Origin: Prevotellaceae bacterium | GTDB lineage: Bacteria > Bacteroidota > Bacteroidia > Bacteroidales > UBA932 | Reading direction: 5' to 3' | Assembly (NCBI GenBank): GCA_031290755.1 | Contig: JAITMY010000115.1 | Location: 1-5,758 of the forward strand | DNA length: 5,758 bases | Part shown: positions 1 to 5,758 of the stretch, in pieces | How positions within the stretch are numbered: the first letter of the stretch is position 1 | Layout of the letters: every line of letters starts with the position of its first letter | The notes under the pieces: generated by a model | Database searches by the model: none | Seen by the model: only the letters and a program-made list of their open reading frames with translations | Told to the model about the DNA's origin: nothing | Made by a program: the position numbers and the translations under genes

Positions 1-4
1 TGCA

Positions 5-25
5 CATCTACTGCACCTGTAGATG
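5..25 (-). terminator. Hairpin just after the GH31 stop codon, possible terminator
   Basis: Arms catctac (5-11) and gtagatg (19-25) are perfect complements around a seven-base loop, six bases past the GH31 stop codon (32-34). The position suits the end of the operon. Any T-run that would follow on the minus strand lies beyond base 1, and the stem is short and not GC-rich, so intrinsic termination cannot be confirmed. Confidence 0.3.
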
Positions 26-31
26 CTCCCG

Positions 32-2299
32 CTAACGCCCGTCGTAAGCGGGCATGTGCTCCCATATCCCCCCGAAGCCCTCGCGCAGCGCCACGGTGGT
101 TGCCTTGGCCAAGTCCACCTCGTCGGTGCAGCTTACGGGGTGGGGGTAGAGGGGGAGGGCGGCGCCGTAGCGCCCCCACACGGGCATTTCGTCGAGCGGG
201 CTGCGGTGGCCCCTGAGCCAGCGCTCGCCCTCGGCGATGCTGCCGTCGAAGAGGTTGACCCACCGCCCCTGCGGGAGGTACACGTCGCGGGCGCCCTCGG
301 CGCTCATCACGGGCGCCACGAGCAGGTCGTCGCCAAAGTAGTACTGGTCGTCGATGTGCCAGCAGAGCTTGTCCGCGGGGTGGTGCATCGCCAGCGCCCG
401 CAGCAGGGGGTAGCCGCTGGCGGTAACCTTCTGGCTCTGGGCTACGATGTAGGGCAGCAGCAGGTAGCGGAGGCGCCACCAGCGCTTCACGATTTCCTGC
501 ACGCGGGGGAACTCGTAGGGTTCGCGCTTCGAGGTGCCGTGGTAGCGCAGGTGGGAGGAGAATACTCCGAATTGCGTCCAGCGCACGTACAGCTCGTCGG
601 GGATAGGGGCGTTCATGAAGCTGGGCACGCCGTGGAAGCCGGGCACGTCGTGGCTCCAGAAGCCGAAGCCTGACAGGCCGAGGTGGAGGCCGCCCTTGAG
701 CGAGCCGGCCATGCCGTCCCACGAGCAGGCGGCGTCGCCGCCCCAGTGCAGGGGGTAGCGCTGGCAGCCAGCCCAGCCTGCCCGCGCCCAGATGATGCCC
801 TCGCCCGTAACCTCCTTGGTAACCTCGTAGGCGGCCTTTTGGTACAGCAGGGCGTAGAGGTTGCTGAGCAGCTCGGGCTTCATGCCGTGGTAGGTGGCGT
901 CCATGTGGATGTTTTCGCCGAAGTCGGCCTTGATGCAGGCCACGCCCATGCCGAGCAGGGGGCGCAGCAGCGCCTTGTACCACGCCACGGCCTTGGGGTA
1001 GGTGAAGTCTATGGTGCCGGCGTAGTCGAGGGCGCTGAAGTTGGAGCCGTCGGCCTCGCGGGCTTTGGTGAGCGGGGCGATGTAGCGGTTGGCCTGCGCC
1101 TCGGGCAGCTGCTCGGCCTTGTCGGCCACGTAGGGCAGCTGCCACAGGCTCACGCGGAAGCCGCTTTCGCGCAGCTCGCGGATGAACTGCTGGGGGTCGG
1201 GGAAGCGCTCTTGGTTGAACTTCCACTCGCAGAGCCAGTCGGTTTTGAACCAGCCGGTGTCGAGGTGTATCACGTCGCAGGGGTAGCCCTCGCTGCGGAG
1301 GCGGCGGCACACGGTGCGCACCTCGTCGGCAGAGAAGTAGGTCATGCGGCTCATCCACGTGCCGAAGCTCCACAGGGGCGGCATGGCGGGGAAGCCGGTG
1401 AGGCCGCGGTAGCCGCGCAGTATCTCTTCGGGGGTGCCGCCGCCGATGAGGAACACGTCGAGCTGCGGCTGCTCGTTGAGCAGCTGCACCGAGCGGGTGG
1501 AGTGGTCGGCCAGCGAGAGCTTCGCGTAGGCGGAGGTGTGCAGGAAGAGGCCGTACATGCGGCTCGACAGGTAGAAGGGGATGTTCTTGTACGTGCGGCG
1601 GTTGTTCACGCCCTGCCCGTCTTGGTTCTTGAGCTGGAAGGTGCGGCCCGACAGGTCTATCTTGGCGAAGCGCTCGCCGGTGCCCGCGAACACCTCGTCG
1701 GGCGCGGCGGCGAGGGACAGGGTGGCGCGGTGGCTGCTGCCGCTCTTTTCCACGTAGGCCAGCGCCAGCGCGTCGTGGCGCGAGGGCGAGAACTGGTCGT
1801 AGGCGCTTAGGCGCACCTCGCGCTCCCCGTCGGGGAAGAGGGCGAGGTCGAGCGTCTCGTCCGGCGGCGGCAGCAGGTCGCTCCACCAGTCCACCGCGGG
1901 GGGCGTGAGGTTGACAAGGGCCTTGAGCCTGCCCTGCCGGTCGAGGATGCGCCACGCGCCCTCCCCCCGCTCCACGTGCAGGGGGGTGGGGGCGAGCGCG
2001 GGGGCCAGCGCCAGCATCTCGGAGGCGGCGGGCTGCTCCTCGCCGTCGAACCCGACGTAGAGGCGCAGTATCTTGTCGCCGTACTGCCGGATGATGAGCC
2101 GGTAGGGCTTGGGGGGCACGCTGGGGTCGGCGCACATTTCGCCCGACTGCCGCTGCCGCCGGAAGGGGACGGTGAGCGCCACGTCGCCCTGCACCTCCTC
2201 AATGTCGGTGGGCGTGCCGGCGCGCCATAGCCACTCGCTGCCCGGCAGCTCGGGGTCGAAGTCTAAGAAGTCGAAGAGGTGGTAGTTGGTTTGCTTCAT
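32..2299 (-). CDS. Glycoside hydrolase family 31 alpha-glycosidase, YicI-like (alpha-xylosidase or alpha-glucosidase type)
   Basis: A complete 755-residue GH31 enzyme, close to the 772 residues of E. coli YicI. Such enzymes release alpha-linked xylose or glucose from non-reducing ends with retention of configuration. An N-terminal beta-sandwich region (about 1-300) is followed by the catalytic barrel (about 305-620) and C-terminal beta domains. The nucleophile is D459 in KADFGE (457-462), matching KTDFGE of YicI. The acid/base is D522 in HWGGD (518-522), preceded by the family Arg R506 and followed by GFWSHD (546-551). Loop HLDTGW (345-350) replaces HFDCFW of YicI, so the exact substrate is uncertain. 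There is no signal peptide (MKQTNYHLFD...), suggesting a cytoplasmic enzyme. The ATG at 2297-2299 is supported by an AAGGA seven bases upstream. It lies 12 bases after the beta-helix gene and is probably co-transcribed with it. No frameshift is visible. GH31 membership is secure; alpha-xylosidase is only one option. Confidence 0.95.
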   Translation of the reverse strand: MKQTNYHLFDFLDFDPELPGSEWLWRAGTPTDIEEVQGDVALTVPFRRQRQSGEMCADPSVPPKPYRLIIRQYGDKILRLYVGFDGEEQPAASEMLALAPALAPTPLHVERGEGAWRILDRQGRLKALVNLTPPAVDWWSDLLPPPDETLDLALFPDGEREVRLSAYDQFSPSRHDALALAYVEKSGSSHRATLSLAAAPDEVFAGTGERFAKIDLSGRTFQLKNQDGQGVNNRRTYKNIPFYLSSRMYGLFLHTSAYAKLSLADHSTRSVQLLNEQPQLDVFLIGGGTPEEILRGYRGLTGFPAMPPLWSFGTWMSRMTYFSADEVRTVCRRLRSEGYPCDVIHLDTGWFKTDWLCEWKFNQERFPDPQQFIRELRESGFRVSLWQLPYVADKAEQLPEAQANRYIAPLTKAREADGSNFSALDYAGTIDFTYPKAVAWYKALLRPLLGMGVACIKADFGENIHMDATYHGMKPELLSNLYALLYQKAAYEVTKEVTGEGIIWARAGWAGCQRYPLHWGGDAACSWDGMAGSLKGGLHLGLSGFGFWSHDVPGFHGVPSFMNAPIPDELYVRWTQFGVFSSHLRYHGTSKREPYEFPRVQEIVKRWWRLRYLLLPYIVAQSQKVTASGYPLLRALAMHHPADKLCWHIDDQYYFGDDLLVAPVMSAEGARDVYLPQGRWVNLFDGSIAEGERWLRGHRSPLDEMPVWGRYGAALPLYPHPVSCTDEVDLAKATTVALREGFGGIWEHMPAYDGR

Positions 2300-2306
2300 G
2301 GCCTTG

Positions 2307-2311
2307 TCCTT
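2307..2311 (-). promoter_or_regulatory. Ribosome binding site of the GH31 gene
   Basis: On the minus strand, AAGGA lies seven bases before the ATG at 2299, directly after the TAA stop of the beta-helix gene. Position and sequence suit a Shine-Dalgarno site and support this ATG as the start. It is the clearest such site in the window; the starts at 4219 and 5070 have none that is convincing. Confidence 0.55.
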
Positions 2312-4219
2312 TTAGTAAGGTTGATGCTGTTCGCTGGCCGACGGCAGCCCCGCGGCGCTTCGCAGGCTGTCGGCAGCCGTTGGCCCGTTGTCTCTCCACG
2401 TGTTGCCCGGGCCGGGGTTGTTCTCGCCGAAGGTGGCCTCGGGGCAGAAGTTGTCGTGCACCGCGATGTAGGACGAGGCGCCGTCGAGGTAGATGTAGTA
2501 GCAGTACTCCGGCTCCTGCATGTAGGGCGAGCGCACCATATCGTGCACGTAGTTGCCGCAGATGGTGGTGCCCGGCTGCGCCGAGAGGGTGTACAGCCCT
2601 CCCGCGGCGAAGAGCCGCTTGGCGAAGTGGTGCACGTGGTTGCCCGCGATGCGGTTGTTCCTCATGCAGCTCACGCGCTTAGTCCACCCCCAGCCCACGC
2701 AGATGCCGGAGTAGGGCAGGTCGCTCAGCTCGTTGCGCTCAATGGCCACGTCGTGCGCGTAGCCGATGCTGATGCCCACGCATCCCCAGTCCTCGCTGGC
2801 CGCGTTGGCAATGCGGTTGCCGTAGAGGCGGAGGTGGTGGCACAGCGCGCGCTTGTCGGCGGGGTCGTAGGGCACGTGGGTTTCCACGCCGCCCTCCTGA
2901 AATGCGCCGCCCACGATGGCGCTTCCGCCCACGTCGCTAAAGGTGCAGCGCTCCACGCGGCTGTGGCTTGCGCCCCACGTGAAGTCGAGGCCTGTGGCCG
3001 CGAGCTGCGCAAAGGTGCAGCGGGCGAAGCGGATGTTGCGGGCGCCGCTCACGGCCACCGCTGCGGGCTGCCGGCCTACCCACGCCTGATTCTCCAGCTG
3101 CGCATCCCAGGGCAGGCCGGGCTGCGGCAGCTTGTAGGCGTCGCGCAGGTACATGCCCGCCTGTAGCGGCACGTGCCCCTGTAGCGAAGGGCGTAGCCAC
3201 GTGCTGTGGGCAAAGCCGATGCCGCTGATGTAAACGTGCTCCACCGGCCTGTCGGCGCTGCCCTCGACCTGCACCAGCGTTTCGAGCAGGGGGGCTACGG
3301 CGGTGGCCGTGCGCATGTCCTCGCCCGCGCGGGGGTAGTAGAGCAGCTTGCCGGCCTTCTCGTCCAAGAACCACTCGCCGGGCTTGTCGAGGAACTCAAC
3401 GGCGTTGCACAGCGCGAAGGCCGAGTTGCCCCTTTCCGACACCACGGGGCTTGGCCACGGGTGCTCCAGCTGTATGCGGCTTTCGGGTTCGTGGAAGGTT
3501 ACTCGCGCCGCGCCGTCCTTCACCTGTAGCGCCTTCACGCGCAGCACGGCCACCGCCCAGCGCTGGAGGATGAGCATCTCCATAGCGCCCACGTCGCCCC
3601 ACCGGCCTGCGGGCGCCGGAATGCGGCACTCCTCCTGCTTCGCATCCCACGAGAGGATGCGGGGCAGGCTGTCGGCCTCCGCGTGCTGTGCGCGGACGGC
3701 CTTCTGCTCGTTCACCCACAGCTGGCGGAACGTGAAGCCTCGCCCGCCCGCCTTGGGCGCCTCGGCCACCCACACCTTGCCCTGCGCCGCCGCGGGCAGG
3801 CCTGCCACGGCGCCGGCCTTTTGCCACGCTCCCACCGGCAGCCCGCCGCTCAGCACCGGCGCCTCGCCCGCCGCGGCCTCAATGATGGTGGGGCTATTCT
3901 CCGTGCCGCTGTCCTCGGGGCGTATCATAACAGGCTCCGTCAGGCGGTAGGTGCCCCCCGCCACCACAATGCGCACGCCGTTCTCCACCGACGGGTCGCC
4001 CAGCCTGCGCAGCTCGCGTGCGCGGCGCAGCGCAGCGTGCAGCGTGGCCACAGGCTGCGCAGGCGCTCCGCTGCCCTTGTCCGACCCCAGCGGCGACACG
4101 TAAATGTCCGCCGCGCTTGCCGGCAGGCAGAGCGCAAGGAGGAGGCAGAAGAGCGCGGAGGCGCTTACCTGCCTTGCCGCTACCCGCACGAAAGTTGGTA
4201 AGTTAGATAGGGTACTCAT
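2312..4219 (-). CDS. Secreted right-handed parallel beta-helix protein, GH141-like
   Basis: A 635-residue exported protein. Residues 1-36 form a signal peptide: basic residues R12, R16, then a hydrophobic stretch SALFCLLLALCLP and a cleavage site after ASA (34-36). The mature N-terminus, DIYVSPLGSDKGSG, then PVATLHAALRRA, is the usual opening of secreted beta-helix carbohydrate enzymes. GGTYRL (88-93) and EDSGTENSPTIIEA (102-115) follow, a pattern I associate with GH141 (alpha-fucosidase and xylanase members). Beta-helix coils occupy about 325-600. They include ARCTF (399-403) and ERCTF (423-427) 24 residues apart, then asparagine turns such as YGNRI, ERNEL, NNRIAGNHVH and CGNYVHD. Its substrate is probably a plant or host polysaccharide, acted on in the periplasm or outside. 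The ATG overlaps the upstream stop codon; GTG at 4187-4189 (V11) is a possible alternative start. Beta-helix fold and export are well supported. The GH141 assignment is from memory of the family and is moderate; a polysaccharide lyase or an uncharacterised clan is possible. Confidence 0.88.
   Translation of the reverse strand: MSTLSNLPTFVRVAARQVSASALFCLLLALCLPASAADIYVSPLGSDKGSGAPAQPVATLHAALRRARELRRLGDPSVENGVRIVVAGGTYRLTEPVMIRPEDSGTENSPTIIEAAAGEAPVLSGGLPVGAWQKAGAVAGLPAAAQGKVWVAEAPKAGGRGFTFRQLWVNEQKAVRAQHAEADSLPRILSWDAKQEECRIPAPAGRWGDVGAMEMLILQRWAVAVLRVKALQVKDGAARVTFHEPESRIQLEHPWPSPVVSERGNSAFALCNAVEFLDKPGEWFLDEKAGKLLYYPRAGEDMRTATAVAPLLETLVQVEGSADRPVEHVYISGIGFAHSTWLRPSLQGHVPLQAGMYLRDAYKLPQPGLPWDAQLENQAWVGRQPAAVAVSGARNIRFARCTFAQLAATGLDFTWGASHSRVERCTFSDVGGSAIVGGAFQEGGVETHVPYDPADKRALCHHLRLYGNRIANAASEDWGCVGISIGYAHDVAIERNELSDLPYSGICVGWGWTKRVSCMRNNRIAGNHVHHFAKRLFAAGGLYTLSAQPGTTICGNYVHDMVRSPYMQEPEYCYYIYLDGASSYIAVHDNFCPEATFGENNPGPGNTWRDNGPTAADSLRSAAGLPSASEQHQPY
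2939..3022 (-). repeat. In-frame internal repeat, one coil of the beta-helix
   Basis: The 12-base string aaaggtgcagcg occurs at 2939-2950 and again at 3011-3022, 72 bases (24 codons) apart in the same frame. Both copies encode RCTF at the start of a beta-helix coil (R400-F403 and R424-F427). This is a protein structural repeat conserved at DNA level over a short stretch, not a mobile or regulatory repeat. Confidence 0.5.
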
Positions 4220-5070
4220 AGGTAGGTCTCTAAAAAGTTTATACTGTCTTTTTTATTTTTGAAGCAGGCTTCTATTCGGTCGCCGGTATTGTATTTGATG
4301 ACGATTTCATATTTGGCTAACGGAAACTTCAAGCTGCCTTCGGCACACTTTTGTAGAAAGCCAATGGCTTCTGCGACGCTACTTGCGACGGCCTCTTGTC
4401 CATATAGCGGCAAAATAGTTATTCGCTCAACGTAGCGTGATACGGCGGATGAAAGTAGGGTCAGAAACTCACTAACGTTCTTTTTGTTTAATCTTAGAAG
4501 TTCTTTTGCGACCTCCTCTTTATTCGCCAGCTTATTCCAGCAGTCAATCTTAGTTTTAAAATCCGATTCAGGTGTGGTCTCGTCAAACGCAGCATCTATA
4601 CCAAATTTCGCGAATGATTTTATCACCGTGCTGTAAGGAAAATACAGAACTCCAAACCCAAGCGATTTGAGCTGCGTTAATGCTCCTTCGGTAAACACTC
4701 CGGCTAAAGCTACGCCCATAAACGGCGCGGCATGTTTATACGTGCTAACCAAAGGAAGTATGGCGCTTTGTATCTCCTGCGCTTTATTGCGGGAATGTTT
4801 TGTGTATCGTCGCCATGCCGACTCAATGAAAGCCACGGGAACGCCTACTGTTGCTGCTGTCCCGCCTCGTTCTAATACAAAGTCTAAGTCGTGCGAATTT
4901 CCTTTATCGTCCGTCCACGACACCTTTTTTCCTGCCCGCGCTTTTCTCTCACCTTTTTTATCAAGGTAGAGCTTGTGCTTTTTTGCAAACTTTTGCAGGT
5001 GAGGCTCTACTGCCAGCTCCAAAAGTTCACCGATGATTTGTCCGAACTTATGTGATAATGATTCTGCCAT
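4216..5070 (-). CDS. Putative type II restriction endonuclease, PD-(D/E)XK-like, partner of the adjacent methyltransferase
   Basis: A complete 284-residue protein with no signal peptide or membrane segment. Its place, three bases after a DNA methyltransferase gene, is the main reason to call it a restriction endonuclease. The sequence supports this. An N-terminal helix carries a glutamate (GELLEL, 14-19). A beta hairpin with HDLDFVLERGG (60-70) supplies acidic D61 and D63. PVAFIESAWRRYTKHSR (78-94) supplies E83, and a helix KAQEIQSA (96-103) follows. This is the order of a PD-(D/E)XK nuclease: Glu, Asp, then Glu on the next strand and a Gln-containing helix. The usual ExK is E83-S84-A85 here, so the catalytic lysine is missing or moved (K91 is a candidate). 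The ATG at 5070 is the only reasonable start, since the next methionine is residue 118. Its TGA overlaps the next gene's ATG. GC content is much lower than downstream, pointing to transfer with the methyltransferase. Recognition site and type are unknown. Confidence 0.72.
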   Translation of the reverse strand: MAESLSHKFGQIIGELLELAVEPHLQKFAKKHKLYLDKKGERKARAGKKVSWTDDKGNSHDLDFVLERGGTAATVGVPVAFIESAWRRYTKHSRNKAQEIQSAILPLVSTYKHAAPFMGVALAGVFTEGALTQLKSLGFGVLYFPYSTVIKSFAKFGIDAAFDETTPESDFKTKIDCWNKLANKEEVAKELLRLNKKNVSEFLTLLSSAVSRYVERITILPLYGQEAVASSVAEAIGFLQKCAEGSLKFPLAKYEIVIKYNTGDRIEACFKNKKDSINFLETYL

Positions 5071-5073
5071 ACT

Positions 5074-5758
5074 TCAGCTGTTTATCCAGAGCCTTCCTTC
5101 TTGCAGGGGCACTGTGTGTTTTCTGTTTTTCCATTTTACATTGCGGTCTCTCAACTTTTCAAATGAATAGCTGCCAAATCCGGCTTGGACAGCCAGCTCT
5201 CCGAGCCATTTATCCACTGGGACGTAAACTCCGTAAGGTGCCGAATCGCCCACTACAAAGCACATTTTGCAATTATCGCTTGTAACCCGCCGTAGCGAAT
5301 GAAACACTTCTGCCAAATCGTTGAAGTAGGCAGCTACCATCAAATGGTAATTCTTCTTTCCGCCATGCTTTAATCTTTCCTCTTTCAGGGTTTCGTAAAC
5401 CTCCCAAAGCTCCGGTTGAATTACCGATAATTTTGGGTTGGACAGTATCGCATAAATATCATTTCCTAAATTTGAAACATGCTGCGTGCATGCCCTCACC
5501 AAATGTTTTCTCACGCTGTCCTGTAAATCAGCCCACCCATTTATATCTCCCCAAAATGTCATTTCAAGGCGGGTAGCGTCGGCATAGTCGTAGTTGTTGG
5601 CGTAGGGGGGCGAAGTAATTACCAAGTCGCCCCATTTTTCAGGTATTGACTCAATGTTTCTGGCATCTTCATTCAACATAATTGAATCGACGGTGTTGCT
5701 GATGCGTAGCTTTACCCGATTCATATCCCCATACATTTCATACACTTTTGCCTCAAAG
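5074..5758 (-). CDS. DNA methyltransferase with SPPY motif (N4-cytosine or N6-adenine), 5' part outside the window
   Basis: The reading frame stays open through 5758 (FEAK precedes the GTG at 5743-5745), so the gene starts beyond the window and only about 228 C-terminal residues are seen. DLVITSPPYANNYDYADATR, with SPPY encoded at 5602-5613, is catalytic motif IV of amino-methyltransferases. Together with NEDARNIESIPEKW just before it, it matches the family in which the S-adenosylmethionine-binding motif I lies further upstream, here off-window. Later stretches FVVGDS (163-168, counting the GTG as residue 1) and ELAVQAGF (183-190) are also usual in these enzymes. The enzyme transfers a methyl group to an exocyclic amino group of a base in its site. 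SPPY suits N4-cytosine more often than N6-adenine, but the motif alone does not decide. It ends in TGA three bases before the endonuclease start, so the two form one transcription unit. The base composition is AT-rich like its partner's. The GTG at 5745 is internal, not the start. Confidence 0.9.
   Translation of the reverse strand, partial: FEAKVYEMYGDMNRVKLRISNTVDSIMLNEDARNIESIPEKWGDLVITSPPYANNYDYADATRLEMTFWGDINGWADLQDSVRKHLVRACTQHVSNLGNDIYAILSNPKLSVIQPELWEVYETLKEERLKHGGKKNYHLMVAAYFNDLAEVFHSLRRVTSDNCKMCFVVGDSAPYGVYVPVDKWLGELAVQAGFGSYSFEKLRDRNVKWKNRKHTVPLQEGRLWINS

Noticed and set aside
683..1810. A 375-codon open frame on the plus strand opposite the GH31 gene
   Set aside because: Its product is low-complexity, rich in Ala, Gly, Val, Glu and His, as expected from the antisense frame of a GC-rich gene, with no recognisable motif. 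The opposite strand has a full set of GH31 catalytic motifs.
2279..3166. A 295-codon open frame on the plus strand opposite the beta-helix gene
   Set aside because: It has the same Ala/Val/His/Arg-rich antisense character, and it spans the stop of one real gene and the start of another.
4667..4969. A 100-codon open frame on the plus strand opposite the endonuclease gene
   Set aside because: It shows no recognisable domain and no ribosome binding site, and it lies wholly within a well-supported gene on the other strand.
5743..5745. GTG as the start of the methyltransferase
   Set aside because: The frame is open upstream of it to the window edge, and the protein would lack the cofactor-binding motif I expected before SPPY, so this is an internal valine codon.
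1..5758. CRISPR array, tRNA, rRNA, insertion sequence ends or integrase sites
   Set aside because: I saw no regularly spaced repeats, no transposase or integrase frame, and no paired terminal repeats at the junction near 4219 despite the composition change. The window is almost wholly coding.

Overview
The window holds four genes. All lie on the minus strand and are packed almost without gaps, so transcription runs from the high-coordinate end to the low end. In that order they are: the C-terminal part of a SPPY-type DNA methyltransferase (cut by the window edge), a small protein that is probably its partner restriction endonuclease, a secreted right-handed beta-helix protein resembling carbohydrate-active enzymes (GH141-like), and a complete family 31 glycoside hydrolase (YicI-like alpha-glycosidase). 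The non-coding bases are 1-31, 2300-2311 and 5071-5073.

There are two compositional regimes. The restriction-modification pair (about 4216-5758) is close to 42-43% GC in two 60-base lines counted by hand (4561-4620 and 5461-5520). The two carbohydrate genes (about 32-4219) are far richer: 65% in line 1501-1560 and 80% in line 3781-3840. The change falls at the junction of the endonuclease and beta-helix genes, where the stop codon of one and the start codon of the other share an ATGA. The simplest reading is a horizontally acquired restriction-modification cassette placed next to a resident, GC-rich glycan-degradation locus.

The organism cannot be named. A beta-helix lyase/hydrolase-like secreted protein beside a GH31 enzyme, with little Shine-Dalgarno signal at two of three starts, would suit Bacteroidota or another polysaccharide-degrading Gram-negative group such as Verrucomicrobiota. 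This is inference: no SusC/SusD, transporter, regulator or rRNA is present to settle it.

The methyltransferase and endonuclease would protect host DNA and cut unmodified DNA at one shared site. The beta-helix protein, exported through its signal peptide, would act on a polysaccharide outside the cytoplasm. The GH31 enzyme has no signal peptide and would finish imported oligosaccharides inside the cell. I found no CRISPR array, tRNA, rRNA, insertion sequence or transposase. The most useful leads are the sharp junction at 4216-4219, the endonuclease with a non-standard active-site motif, and the GH31 whose specificity positions match neither classical alpha-xylosidases nor alpha-glucosidases.
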